The notes beneath the pieces were generated by a model. That model saw nothing but the letters and a program-made list of their open reading frames with translations, was not told the DNA's origin and did no database searches. From assembly GCF_039537265.1 (NCBI RefSeq), contig NZ_BAABAE010000003.1, positions 992,001-1,056,000 of the forward strand: a stretch of DNA of 64,000 nucleotides. The letters are read 5' to 3'. The translations under genes were made by a program, and so were the position numbers. Below are positions 33,489-44,375 of this stretch, in pieces. Every line of letters begins with the position of its first letter. The first letter of the stretch is position 1. The DNA is from Terrimesophilobacter bigeumensis (GTDB lineage Bacteria; Actinomycetota; Actinomycetes; Actinomycetales; Microbacteriaceae).

Positions 33489-34586
33489 TCAGGGGCCGAC
33501 GCGCTCCAGCCCCAGCCACTCGGCGAGACCGTCCAGTTCACCGTGCACGGCATCCTTCGTGTCGGCGTCGAAGGGGGCGTCTTCGTGGATGGCGTGCACG
33601 GTGAGGATGCCGGCCTTCCGGTCGGCCTTCGCGTCGACCTTGCCGACGAGCTCGTCGTCGTGGAGCACGGGAAGGGCGAAGTAGCCCCACTGGCGCTTCG
33701 CCTCCGGCTTGTACATCTCGAGGGTGTACTCGAAGCCGAAGAGCTGCCGTGCGCGCACCCGGTCGTAGCCCAGTCGGTCGAAGGGGGAGAGGAGGGCGGT
33801 GCGCCCCTCGAAACGCTCGCTCCCGGCCGCCTCGAGTGCCGCGGGATCGACGCGCCAGGTACCAGGGACCCCCTCGACGGTGGCCTCCTCGCCCGCCTCT
33901 CCGACGTGCACCGGCTCGATCGGCTGCTCGGGTGCCTTCGCCCTCGCGATCCCGAGGGCGGCGAGCCGGCGCTCGTCGCGGATGCGGACGGCATCCGCGA
34001 ACGGGATCGCGACGGCGTCGGCCGGGTACACGCGTTCGGCGAGGTCCCAGAACCGTTCGCGACCCTTGCGGTGGGAGATCGCGATCTCTCCGCGCATCGC
34101 GAGGATCTCGAGCAGTTGGGTCGTGTTGCGGTTGTTGGTCCATCCGCTCGAGGCCCACGGCACCGCCGCAGTGTCGGGAAGGTCGCGCGAGGCCAGCGGG
34201 CCGGCATCGCGCAGTCGCGCCAGTACGTCGCGGTGGAAGCTTCGGTTCGCAGTGAGCCACTCGCGTGTGCGTTCCCGATGCGGTGCTCCCTGCATACCGG
34301 CGAGGAAGAGCGGCAGATCCTCCATCGGGCGGATGAGAGCGTCGAACTCGAACAGGGTGCGATCCACTTCGAGCGCTCGTGTGAGGTCCTCAGGGCGGTA
34401 GACGGCGCCGAGCCGGCTCCAGGCGACGAGGTCGGCGTTCGGGGCGATCGCCGCCGTCGGGTCGACCTGGAGGAGAGTGAGCTGCTTCACGAGCGGGACG
34501 AGGCCTGGCGCTCGTCGAGCACTGAGCGCCTGGCTGCGCACGGCGAGACGCCGGGCGGTTCGCAAGTCGAGGTGATGTGCAGTCAC
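33489..34586 (-). CDS. AlkX/YcaQ-like winged-helix DNA glycosylase
   Basis: HTH_42 family protein of 365 residues. E. coli YcaQ (AlkX) and Streptomyces AlkZ in this family unhook interstrand crosslinks and excise alkylated bases. The N-terminal LLQVDPTAAIAPNADLVAW contains the QxD motif of the AlkX branch rather than the QxQ of AlkZ. Start GTG 34586 (VTAHHLDLRTARRLAV), with TATTCT 7 bases upstream. Divergent from an acetyltransferase gene. Confidence 0.82.
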   Translation of the reverse strand: MTAHHLDLRTARRLAVRSQALSARRAPGLVPLVKQLTLLQVDPTAAIAPNADLVAWSRLGAVYRPEDLTRALEVDRTLFEFDALIRPMEDLPLFLAGMQGAPHRERTREWLTANRSFHRDVLARLRDAGPLASRDLPDTAAVPWASSGWTNNRNTTQLLEILAMRGEIAISHRKGRERFWDLAERVYPADAVAIPFADAVRIRDERRLAALGIARAKAPEQPIEPVHVGEAGEEATVEGVPGTWRVDPAALEAAGSERFEGRTALLSPFDRLGYDRVRARQLFGFEYTLEMYKPEAKRQWGYFALPVLHDDELVGKVDAKADRKAGILTVHAIHEDAPFDADTKDAVHGELDGLAEWLGLERVGP

Positions 34587-34593
34587 GGGGACG

Positions 34594-34599
34594 AGAATA
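34594..34599 (-). promoter_or_regulatory. -10 element of the AlkX-like gene (leaderless type)
   Basis: Minus-strand TATTCT ends 7 bases before GTG 34586. Confidence 0.45.
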
Positions 34600-34622
34600 C
34601 GGGGGGCCGCCGACGATGGGCG

Positions 34623-34628
34623 TAGATT
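34623..34628 (+). promoter_or_regulatory. -10 element of the RimJ-like gene (leaderless type)
   Basis: TAGATT ends 7 bases before ATG 34636. The divergent AlkX-like promoter lies only about 25 bases away. Confidence 0.45.
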
Positions 34629-34635
34629 CTCTGGG

Positions 34636-35187
34636 ATGGCGACATTGCACACCGAGCGCCTCGAGCTCCGACCGTGGCGTCGGGACGATGTCGACTTCGT
34701 CTTCGACCTCTACTCGCGATGGGACGTCAAGCGCTACATCGGTCGTGAGCCGCGCGTCATGGAGGACCGCTCGGAGGCCGTCGCGCTCCTGGACCGGCTG
34801 GTGTCCTTCGACGATCCGGTGCAGGGGTACTGGGCGGTGGAGCGGACCGTCGCCGGTGCCGGGGCGGGGCAGTTGGTCGGGACGATCCTTGTGAAGTCGA
34901 TTCCGGCATCCGGACCCGCTGAGCCGCTCGAACCCTCGGGGGACATCGAGATCGGCTGGCACTTTCACCCCGACTCGTGGGGGATGGGGCTGGCGTCCGA
35001 GGCGGCCGCTGCCGTTCTGGCCCACGCATTCGCCGGAGGTCTCGAGAGGGTGGTCGCGGTGACCAATCCGCTGAACCTCGCCTCGCGGAGAGTGTGCGAG
35101 CGCATCGGCATGAGCCACGAAGGCCAGACGGATGCGTACTACAACGCGACGTGCGAACTGTATGTCGCCGTGGGTGGCTCACGCTGA
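34636..35187 (+). CDS. RimJ/RimL-type GNAT acetyltransferase
   Basis: 183-residue acetyltransferase starting TERLELRPWRRDDVDFVFDL, typical of the RimJ/RimL group that acetylates protein N-termini or small molecules. The acetyl-CoA loop WGMGLASEAAAAVL and the closing VTNPLNLASRRVCERIG are present. Substrate unknown. Confidence 0.88.
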   Translation: MATLHTERLELRPWRRDDVDFVFDLYSRWDVKRYIGREPRVMEDRSEAVALLDRLVSFDDPVQGYWAVERTVAGAGAGQLVGTILVKSIPASGPAEPLEPSGDIEIGWHFHPDSWGMGLASEAAAAVLAHAFAGGLERVVAVTNPLNLASRRVCERIGMSHEGQTDAYYNATCELYVAVGGSR

Positions 35188-35223
35188 GCTGAAAGGGACG
35201 TGTGGCTCCCCTCCGATCGTGGC

Positions 35224-36537
35224 TCAGGCTGGCGGGCTCATCCTCTGGTCAGCTCTTTCGGCGAGGCTGTCTCGTGAGAGCTCGGAGACGCTCGTGTGCC
35301 CGCTGAGCCCGAGCGCGATGTCGAACTCGGCCACGAGGTTGCGCAGCACCTCACGAACCCCGGCGGATCCGGCGATGGCGAGTCCGTAGACCCAGGGCCG
35401 CCCGACGAGGACCGCTGAGGCGCCGAGCGCCATCGCCTTGAGGATGTCGCTGCCGCCCCGGATGCCGCTGTCGAAGAGCACGGGGACCGCCCCGTTCACG
35501 GTGTCGACGATCGCGGGGAGGGCGTCCAGCGAGCCGATGGCGCCGTCGATCTGGCGGCCGCCGTGGTTCGAGACGACGATGCCGTCGACGCCGGCCGCGA
35601 GAGCCCGCTTCGCATCATCCGGATGCTGGATGCCCTTGAGCACGATCGGCAGGCTCGTGTGCTCGCGCGCGAACGCCAGTTCGTCCCAGGTCAGCGACGG
35701 CCGCGAGAAGACGTCGAGGAAGGTCTCGACCGCTGCCTTCGGTTCGCCCGAGCGCAGGTTTTCGAAGAACCGGCCGGGGTGGTTGCGCGTCATGTCGAGG
35801 AGAGTCCTGACCGCACTGGGGGTGATTCGCGGCGGGGCGCCGGCGGAGGGAGCCGCGGCGCGCTCGCGCACGATGGCGCGGAAGACGGGATCGCTCGTGT
35901 ACTGGGCGATGCCGATGCCGTGGATGAAGGGCAGGTAGGCGAGGTCGAGGTCCTGCGGCCGCCAACCGAGGGTGTGCGTGTCGAGGGTGATGACGATGGC
36001 CTGCGCGCCGGCGCCCTCCGCCCGCCGGAGGAGGCTCGCAACGAGGTCGTCCGAGCTGCTCCAATAGAGCTGGAACCAGCGGGGCGAGTCGCCCATGACC
36101 GCCGCAGTCTCTTCCATGGTCTTCGAGGCCTGGTTGGAGAATATATAAGGAATACCCAGCTCAGCTGTCGCCCGGGCGACGGCGAGGTCCGCATCCGGAT
36201 GTACGAGCCCGAGGGCGCCGACTGGTGCGGCGATGACGGGGGAGGGGTAGCGGTGCCCGAAGAGGTCGATGCCGAGGTCGCGGACGGCGACGTTGCGCAG
36301 GACGCGGGGGAGTATCCGCCATCGATCGAGTGCACTGCGGTTCGCCGCCGCGGTCGTCTCGGAGCCGCTGGACCCGGCGACGTAGGCCCAGGCCTCGGGG
36401 GACATGGCGGCATGTGCTGCGTCGTACAGCGCCTGCGCGGCGGTGGGCACGGCAGGTCGGCGACCGCTCGCGCCGTCTCGGTAGATGGTCGATTGGGTCT
36501 CGCGTCCGAAGCCGGTCACGGATCGTTCCTGCGCCAT
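35224..36537 (-). CDS. FMN-dependent 2-hydroxyacid oxidase, lactate 2-monooxygenase-like
   Basis: 437-residue FMN enzyme of the glycolate/lactate oxidase fold. The active-site His is in VVSNHGGRQIDGA; the C-terminal FDSGIRGGSDILKAMALGA and VLVGRPWVYG bind FMN phosphate. TLDTHTLGWRPQDLDLAYLPF resembles lactate 2-monooxygenases more than glycolate oxidases. ATG 36537 is chosen because GGGAGG lies 6 bases before it. A cluster of rare codons (CCT TAT ATA) lies near 36140. Substrate not proven. Confidence 0.85.
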   Translation of the reverse strand: MAQERSVTGFGRETQSTIYRDGASGRRPAVPTAAQALYDAAHAAMSPEAWAYVAGSSGSETTAAANRSALDRWRILPRVLRNVAVRDLGIDLFGHRYPSPVIAAPVGALGLVHPDADLAVARATAELGIPYIFSNQASKTMEETAAVMGDSPRWFQLYWSSSDDLVASLLRRAEGAGAQAIVITLDTHTLGWRPQDLDLAYLPFIHGIGIAQYTSDPVFRAIVRERAAAPSAGAPPRITPSAVRTLLDMTRNHPGRFFENLRSGEPKAAVETFLDVFSRPSLTWDELAFAREHTSLPIVLKGIQHPDDAKRALAAGVDGIVVSNHGGRQIDGAIGSLDALPAIVDTVNGAVPVLFDSGIRGGSDILKAMALGASAVLVGRPWVYGLAIAGSAGVREVLRNLVAEFDIALGLSGHTSVSELSRDSLAERADQRMSPPA

Positions 36538-36620
36538 TGTCAGCCTCCCGTCCTCCATGGTGCTCCGTAGGCGCCGAGGGCGACAAGTGGTGCTCGGGGT
36601 TTCGCGAACGGCTGGCAGTT

Positions 36621-36650
36621 TTGCCCAACCATTCCTGTGCGGCGTACCGT
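36621..36650 (+). promoter_or_regulatory. Promoter of the AhpD-like pair
   Basis: TTGCCC (36621-36626) and TACCGT (36645-36650) are separated by 18 bases. The -10 ends 7 bases before ATG 36658, so the mRNA is probably leaderless. Confidence 0.5.
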
Positions 36651-36657
36651 GGGGCTC

Positions 36658-36990
36658 ATGGCAACGGAGTCGAGTCACTCGGTGCTTGCAGACCGCTTGC
36701 GGCGCCGCGTCGTTGAGACCGGTGTGATCAGCGCCGAGCTGCGCGAAGGCGCCATGCACGCGGGTGGAGCGGAGCACGACGATCTCGGGGCCCCGTATGA
36801 CGTCCTGGCGCGAACAATCGGAACGGCGTCCTATCGGGTGACGGATGCTCAGGTGGGTGCCGTGCGAGAGGCAGCCGAATCGGATCAGGCCGCGTTCGAG
36901 ATCGTCATGTCCGCAAGTGTGGGAGCCGGGTTGAAACGGTGGGACGCTGCGGCTCGAGCGATCCGGGAGGCGGCAGATGCGGCTCGCTGA
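36658..36990 (+). CDS. Conserved hypothetical partner of AhpD-like protein
   Basis: 110-residue helical protein with no transmembrane segment and no cysteine. PYDVLARTIGTASYRVTDAQV and FEIVMSASVGAGLKRWDAA look like a conserved actinobacterial family that I cannot name. Its stop overlaps the next gene by 14 bases, so the two are probably translated together and may work together. Function unknown. Confidence 0.7.
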   Translation: MATESSHSVLADRLRRRVVETGVISAELREGAMHAGGAEHDDLGAPYDVLARTIGTASYRVTDAQVGAVREAAESDQAAFEIVMSASVGAGLKRWDAAARAIREAADAAR

Positions 36991-37558
36991 AGTCGAGCGC
37001 GGCGACACCCTCGGGCATCGCATCCTGATTCGGATGATTTCACGGTTCGCCGGATACCGGTTGCCGGATGCCGCTCGGGTGGCGTTCTACGACCGGAGAT
37101 TCGTCGGGCCGGTCTTGGGGGAGTGGACCCAGAAGACGATGCGGGGGCCGGGTTCATGGTCGGTGTCAGAACGTGAGCTGATGGCGGCGATGGTCGCGTC
37201 CTGGAACACCTGCCCGTTCTGCATCGGCGCACACCGCGCGATCGCGGTGCGGGGGATAGAGCCGGCGGTGGCCGATGCCGTTCTCGCGGACTATCGCACC
37301 GCACCGATCAGTGACCGCCTCCGTGCCGCACTGGTCTTCCTCGAGCGGATGACCAGGGAGCCCGACCAGCTCTCGGCGGACGACGCTCGAGCGGCCCTGG
37401 ACGCCGGGCTCACCACCGAAGAACTGGAGGACGCCGCGGCCGTTGCGGCACTGTTCAACATCATCGCGCGCAACGCCAACGCCCTGGACTTCGAGATCCC
37501 CAGCGCCAGCGATTTCGAGAGCGCTGCCGGCATGCTGCTGCGCCGCGGCTACGCCTGA
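36977..37558 (+). CDS. Carboxymuconolactone decarboxylase / AhpD-like protein
   Basis: 193-residue all-helical protein with the AhpD-type redox motif in SWNTCPFCIGAHRAIA (CxxC followed by His three residues later). The family includes alkylhydroperoxidase AhpD, so a peroxide- or thiol-linked role is likely, but the substrate is unknown. ATG follows GGGAGGCGG and overlaps the preceding gene. Confidence 0.82.
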   Translation: MRLAEVERGDTLGHRILIRMISRFAGYRLPDAARVAFYDRRFVGPVLGEWTQKTMRGPGSWSVSERELMAAMVASWNTCPFCIGAHRAIAVRGIEPAVADAVLADYRTAPISDRLRAALVFLERMTREPDQLSADDARAALDAGLTTEELEDAAAVAALFNIIARNANALDFEIPSASDFESAAGMLLRRGYA

Positions 37559-37586
37559 CCCTTGTACTGACATAATGTGTATTATC

Positions 37587-37602
37587 GGTGATTAAGATCA
37601 CC
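37587..37602. terminator. Hairpin between AhpD-like and UvrA-like genes
   Basis: GGTGAT-TAAG-ATCACC is a perfect 6-bp stem in a short A/T-rich gap between converging genes, and can act for both strands. A smaller palindrome, ATAAT-GTGT-ATTAT (37572-37585), lies just before it. Confidence 0.55.
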
Positions 37603-37619
37603 CATCAGGCGAGTAGTGG

Positions 37620-39974
<2,355 letters not shown>

Positions 39975-39981
39975 AGGGGCC

Positions 39982-39987
39982 AGCCTA
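39982..39987 (-). promoter_or_regulatory. -10 element of the UvrA-like gene (leaderless type)
   Basis: Minus-strand TAGGCT ends 7 bases before ATG 39974. It lies about 83 bases from the iron box of the divergent transporter. Confidence 0.5.
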
Positions 39988-40051
39988 GTTGCGGCCCTGG
40001 GCCTGGGCCTGGGCTTCTCGGTTCCTGATCGGTCCGGGCATCCGCGGGCCA

Positions 40052-40088
40052 TTGCCCACTCGAAAACAGTTAGGCTAGGCTAACCTAC
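40052..40088 (+). promoter_or_regulatory. Iron-regulated promoter with IdeR/DtxR box
   Basis: The 19-base site at 40070-40088 matches the IdeR/DtxR consensus TTAGGTTAGGCTAACCTAA at 17 of 19 positions (mismatches at positions 6 and 19). It overlaps a -10 (TAGGCT, 40076-40081) with TTGCCC 18 bases upstream, a placement that would block RNA polymerase when iron-loaded repressor binds. Located 84 bases before the iron-transport genes. Confidence 0.85.
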
Positions 40089-40171
40089 GGTCCAGCGCTC
40101 TCCCCGGCCGACGAATCCGACGCCGACCAGCGCCTGCGCTCCCTGTCACACACAGACGAAAGGTCTCATCT

Positions 40172-41209
40172 ATGCCTCGCGCCGCTCTTGCCGGTTCCTC
40201 CATCGCCGTCCTCGCGGTGCTGGCACTCGGCGCCTGCAGTTCTCCATCCCCCGCCGACCCCTCGACGACGGACCGGCCGAGCGGCGAGATCACGGTGTAC
40301 AACGCCCAGCATGAGTCGATGACCCAGGCCTGGGTGGATGCGTTCACGGCCGAGACCGGCATCCAGGTCACGATGCGCCAGGGCGACGACACCGAGATGA
40401 GCAACCAGATCATCCAGGAGGGCAGCGCCTCCCCCGCGGATGTGTTCATCACCGAGAACTCCCCCGCGATGACGCAGGTGGAGAACGCCGGGCTCCTGGC
40501 GGGGCTCGACCAGGACATCATCGACCAGGTCCCTGCGCAGTACCGCCCATCGAGCAATGAGTGGACCGGTGTCGCGGCACGCTCCACCGTCTTCGTGTAC
40601 AACCCCGAGCTCCTCTCGGAGAAGGACCTTCCGAAGTCACTGCTGGATCTCGCGGATCCCGAGTGGAAGGGCAAGTGGGGTGCTTCCCCGTCCGGCGCCG
40701 ACTTCCAGGCGATCGTCTCAGCGGTGCTCGAAACCACCGGAGAGGCGGAGACCGCGCGCTGGTTGAAGGGGATGAAGGAGAACGCGACGGCCTATCAGGG
40801 CAATGGCGCGGTGCTCAAGGCCGTCAACGCCGGGGAGATCGCCGGCGGGGTCATCTATCACTACTACTACTACGGCGACCAGGCGAAGACCGGCGAGAAC
40901 AGCGGGAACGTCAAGCAGCATTACTTCAAGAACCAGGATCCGGGCGCCTTCGTGTCCATCTCCGGTGGCGGGGTGCTCAAGTCCTCGGACAACCCGGCCG
41001 CCGCACAGGCGTTCCTGAAGTTCATCACCGGAAAGTCCGGGCAGACACTCCTGGCGACCGGTACCGACTTCGAGTACCCGGTCGCGAGCGGTGTCGCGGC
41101 TCATGACGGACTGGTGCCGCTCGACGAGTTGCAGCCGCCGTCCATCGATCCGGCGAAGCTCAACAGCGAGAAGGTCTTCGAGCTGATGGTCGCCGCAGGG
41201 CTGTTGTAA
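40172..41209 (+). CDS. Iron(III) ABC transporter substrate-binding lipoprotein
   Basis: 345-residue FbpA/FutA-type binding protein. The signal peptide ends in the lipobox LALGAC. The mature part begins GEITVYNAQHESMTQAW, the usual start of this group, and a tyrosine cluster (IYHYYYYGDQ) near residue 230 matches the Fe-coordinating Tyr region. First gene of a three-gene operon behind the IdeR box, so it is expected to be expressed under iron limitation. Confidence 0.92.
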   Translation: MPRAALAGSSIAVLAVLALGACSSPSPADPSTTDRPSGEITVYNAQHESMTQAWVDAFTAETGIQVTMRQGDDTEMSNQIIQEGSASPADVFITENSPAMTQVENAGLLAGLDQDIIDQVPAQYRPSSNEWTGVAARSTVFVYNPELLSEKDLPKSLLDLADPEWKGKWGASPSGADFQAIVSAVLETTGEAETARWLKGMKENATAYQGNGAVLKAVNAGEIAGGVIYHYYYYGDQAKTGENSGNVKQHYFKNQDPGAFVSISGGGVLKSSDNPAAAQAFLKFITGKSGQTLLATGTDFEYPVASGVAAHDGLVPLDELQPPSIDPAKLNSEKVFELMVAAGLL

Positions 41210-41214
41210 CGCGG

Positions 41215-42732
41215 ATGCGGCACCCGCGCGCCATCGTGGCCCTGGCGGTGCTGGTGAGCCTCGGCACCTTGATCCCGCTGGGCTTCGTCGTCGTCATGAC
41301 GATCACGACCGGGTGGGAGACCGCTGTGCGGCTGGTCTTCCGCCAAAGGATCGGTGAGCTGCTGATCAACACGATCGGCCTCGTCCTGATCGCCGTCCCC
41401 CTGTGCATCCTGGTCGGTGTGACCGCTGCCTGGCTTGTGGAGCGCACCAGGATCCCCGGCGCGCGGGTGTGGGTCCTGGTCCTCGCGGCACCGCTCGCGG
41501 TGCCCGCATTCGTGAACAGCTACGCCTGGGTCAGCACCATTCCCTCGCTGCGCGGCCTTCCCGCGGGGGTGCTGATCTCTGTGCTGTCCTACTTCCCGCT
41601 CGTCTACATCCCCGTCGCCGCGGTGCTGCGAAGACTCGACCCGGCGCTCGAGCAGTCCGCGGCATCGCTCGGGCTCGGCCCGTGGCGGGTGTTCTTCCGC
41701 GTGGTCCTCCCCCAGCTTCGTCTCGCGGTCACCGGCGGCGCCCTCCTGGTCGGTCTTCACCTGCTCGCTGAGTTCGGTGCGTTCTCGATGGTCAACTTCA
41801 GCACGTTCACCACCGCGATCATGGAGCAGTACCGGGCCACGTTCAGCGGGGCGGCCGCGAACATGCTCGCGAGCGTTCTGGTCTTCCTCTGCCTGCTGCT
41901 GCTCCTCGCCGAGAACACCGCGCGCGGCCACGCCAACTACGCCAGGCTGGGTTCCGGGGTCGCCTCCCGTCCCCACGCCTGGGCGCTCGGCCGGTACCGC
42001 ATTGCCGCGCTGGCGGGGGTGGCGCTGCTCGCGGTCCTGTCCGTGGGGGTTCCGCTCGCCAACGTGGCGAGGTGGCTCGTGTTCGGCGGTGCCGCGATCT
42101 GGGATTGGGACCGCCTGGGCGTCTCGCTGATGCAGACTCTCGGCTATGGGCTTCTCGGTGCGCTGGTCACCTGCGTGCTCGCCTTTCCGGTGGCCTGGCT
42201 GGTCGTACGGCACGCCGGACGGCTCAGTCGGTTGCTGGAGAGCGCGAACTATGTGGCCAGTGCCCTGCCCGGTATCGTGATCGCCCTGGCGCTCGTGACG
42301 GTCACGATCTCCTGGGTAAGGCCCCTGTACCAGACGGCGGCGGTGGCGATCGCAGCCTACGTGCTGCTGTTCATGCCGCGGGCCCTGGTGACGCTGCGAT
42401 CCGGCCTTGCGCAGGTTCCCCGCGGCCTGGACGAGGCAGCTAGGGCGCTCGGCACGCCACCGTTCCTGGCGTTCCTGAGAGTGACGCTGAGGATGAGCGC
42501 TCCGGCCGTGGCCGCGGCGGCGGCGCTGGTGTTCCTCGGCATCGTGAACGAACTGACGGCGACGCTCGTGCTCGCACCGAGCGGGGTGCGCACTCTTGCC
42601 ACGTCATTCTGGTCGCTCAGCTCGGAACTGGACTATGCTGCAGCAGCCCCTTACGCGCTCCTGATGATCGTGATCTCGCTTCCGATGACCCACTTGTTCT
42701 ATCAGCAGTCCCGGAAGGCAGTCGGCCTGTGA
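41215..42732 (+). CDS. Iron(III) ABC transporter permease (fused two-domain)
   Basis: 505-residue FbpB-type permease with two copies of the membrane domain in one chain, about twelve helices. Each half carries an EAA-loop-like motif: EQSAASLGLGPWRVFFRVVLP and DEAARALGTPPFLAFLRVTL. ATG lies 5 bases after the binding-protein stop. The GTG of the ATPase gene overlaps its stop by 4 bases. Confidence 0.93.
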   Translation: MRHPRAIVALAVLVSLGTLIPLGFVVVMTITTGWETAVRLVFRQRIGELLINTIGLVLIAVPLCILVGVTAAWLVERTRIPGARVWVLVLAAPLAVPAFVNSYAWVSTIPSLRGLPAGVLISVLSYFPLVYIPVAAVLRRLDPALEQSAASLGLGPWRVFFRVVLPQLRLAVTGGALLVGLHLLAEFGAFSMVNFSTFTTAIMEQYRATFSGAAANMLASVLVFLCLLLLLAENTARGHANYARLGSGVASRPHAWALGRYRIAALAGVALLAVLSVGVPLANVARWLVFGGAAIWDWDRLGVSLMQTLGYGLLGALVTCVLAFPVAWLVVRHAGRLSRLLESANYVASALPGIVIALALVTVTISWVRPLYQTAAVAIAAYVLLFMPRALVTLRSGLAQVPRGLDEAARALGTPPFLAFLRVTLRMSAPAVAAAAALVFLGIVNELTATLVLAPSGVRTLATSFWSLSSELDYAAAAPYALLMIVISLPMTHLFYQQSRKAVGL

Positions 42733-43892
42733 ACTCCCTCCTCGACTCCCCCACTCCGGCGGACGATTCCGCGCGCCTGGCGGCAGGTCCGCAGTCCCGC
42801 GAGAACCACCTTCTCGTGCAGGGCGTCGTGAAGTCGTTCGGCACAGTGCCGGTGCTGCGCGGCGTGAGCCTGGCCGTCGGCAAGGGCACGACGACCGCGA
42901 TCGTCGGTCCTTCCGGCAGCGGCAAGACGACCCTGCTGCGGGTGATCGCGGGCTTCGAGGTCCCGGATGCCGGCTCGGTGCTCCTGAACGGTCAGATGGT
43001 TGCCGGCGCGGCGTTCGTTCCGGCACACAGGCGCAACATCGGCTACGTGCCGCAGGACGGCGCCCTGTTCCCGCACCTGAGTGTCGCCGGGAACATCGCG
43101 TTCGGGCTGAGCAGGAAAGCGCTCAAAGCAGGCGGCCTGTCCCTCGCCGACCGCCTGCTCGAGCTCTTCGAACTGGTGTCGCTCGAACCGGAGTTGGCCG
43201 CGCGGCGACCCGATGAACTTTCCGGCGGCCAGCAGCAACGCGTGGCGCTCGCCCGGGCGCTCGCCCGGGAGCCCGACCTGCTGCTGCTGGACGAGCCGTT
43301 CAGCGCGCTGGATGCAGGCCTGCGCACCGCGACGCGGAAGGCTGTGGCAAAGACCCTCGCCCGCGCCGGGGTGACGACCGTGCTGGTGACCCATGACCAG
43401 AGTGAGGCGCTGTCCTTCGCCGACCAGGTCGGTGTCATCCGCGACGGTGTGGTTGCTCAGCTCGGAAGCCCGTTCGTCGTCTACAGCCGCCCGGTCGACC
43501 TGCAGACCGCGGAGTTCCTCGGCGACGCCGTGGTCCTCGAAGCCGAGGTGTCGGATGGTCTGGCCAGGTGCGCACTCGGAGCGATTCCGGTCCGCCGCCC
43601 GAGCAGCCAGGGGAAAGTGCTCCTGATGCTGCGCCCCGAGCAGATCCGCATCGTCGACTCGGGGCCCGTCCGGGGCACCATTCTGGACACCGACTACTTC
43701 GGTCCGATGATCACGGCGAGAATCCGGCTTCAGGGTTCCGCCGGAACGGATACCGGGCCCGCGACGGGGCCGATCATCAGCATCCGGCACTGGAACGCGC
43801 TTCTCGCGCGCCCAGGGGCGGAGGTGTTCCTGGAGGTCGCCGGAGAAGCCGTCGCATTCGACCCTGCCGATGGAGGTCCGGTCACTCGTTGA
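42729..43892 (+). CDS. Iron(III) ABC transporter ATP-binding protein
   Basis: 387-residue FbpC-type ATPase. Walker A VGPSGSGKTTLLR, signature LSGGQQQRVALARAL, Walker B LLLLDEPFSALD and the His loop VLVTHDQSEAL are intact. A C-terminal TOBE-like regulatory domain follows (from about 240). GTG start overlapping the permease stop. Completes the iron-uptake operon. Confidence 0.94.
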   Translation: MNSLLDSPTPADDSARLAAGPQSRENHLLVQGVVKSFGTVPVLRGVSLAVGKGTTTAIVGPSGSGKTTLLRVIAGFEVPDAGSVLLNGQMVAGAAFVPAHRRNIGYVPQDGALFPHLSVAGNIAFGLSRKALKAGGLSLADRLLELFELVSLEPELAARRPDELSGGQQQRVALARALAREPDLLLLDEPFSALDAGLRTATRKAVAKTLARAGVTTVLVTHDQSEALSFADQVGVIRDGVVAQLGSPFVVYSRPVDLQTAEFLGDAVVLEAEVSDGLARCALGAIPVRRPSSQGKVLLMLRPEQIRIVDSGPVRGTILDTDYFGPMITARIRLQGSAGTDTGPATGPIISIRHWNALLARPGAEVFLEVAGEAVAFDPADGGPVTR

Positions 43893-43894
43893 GT

Positions 43895-43918
43895 GCCGTG
43901 CGGGCGTAGCATCACGGC
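43895..43918. terminator. Hairpin after the iron transporter operon
   Basis: GCCGTG and CACGGC form a 6-bp stem around 12 bases, starting 2 bases after the ATPase stop, in a 67-base gap between convergent genes. Confidence 0.45.
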
Positions 43919-43959
43919 GAGTGAGGCGGCCTCGTCCGTCGCACTCCGGCCGGGGTGGC

Positions 43960-44370
43960 TCAGCCTCGCGCCTGGATGCGGATGAGGTTTCCGGAGGGGT
44001 CGCGGAACGCGCAGTCGCGAATGCCGTAGGGCTGATCCGTCGGCTCCTGCACGACCTCCGCCCCGCGGGATTGCACGAGGTCGAAGGCGGCATCGACGTC
44101 ATCGCTGGCGAGGACGAGGTGGCCGTAGGTGCCCTTCGCCATCATGTCGGCGATCATGCGCTGCTCGTCGTCTGTGACGCCGGGATTGGCGGCGGGCGGG
44201 AAGAGCACGACGTTCGTGTCCGGCTGGCCCGCCGGGCCGACCGTGATCCAGTGCATGCCGTTGTAGCCGACGTCGTTGCGGATCTCGAAGCCGAGCACGT
44301 CCCGGTAGAAGACGAGAGCGGCATCCGGGTCGTTCTGCGGGAGGAAGCTCGTGTGGATGGTGATGTTCAT
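43960..44370 (-). CDS. VOC/glyoxalase-family protein
   Basis: 136-residue vicinal-oxygen-chelate protein with two beta-alpha-beta-beta-beta units: FYRDVLGFEIRNDVGYNGM and DVDAAFDLVQSRGAEVVQEP. The closing AFRDPSGNLIRI carries the usual metal-site Glu/Asp region in altered form. Could be a glyoxalase-like enzyme or a resistance/binding protein. Lies 5 bases downstream of the araC-type gene. Confidence 0.85.
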   Translation of the reverse strand: MNITIHTSFLPQNDPDAALVFYRDVLGFEIRNDVGYNGMHWITVGPAGQPDTNVVLFPPAANPGVTDDEQRMIADMMAKGTYGHLVLASDDVDAAFDLVQSRGAEVVQEPTDQPYGIRDCAFRDPSGNLIRIQARG

Positions 44371-44375
44371 GTCAG

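Noticed and set aside
36130..36150. TATATAAGG-like sequence as a promoter
   Set aside because: It lies inside the conserved FMN-oxidase coding sequence and no gene starts nearby; it reflects a run of A/T-ending codons.
40070..40088. The palindrome before the iron transporter as a terminator of the UvrA-like gene
   Set aside because: It lies upstream of both divergent genes, matches the IdeR/DtxR consensus and overlaps a promoter.
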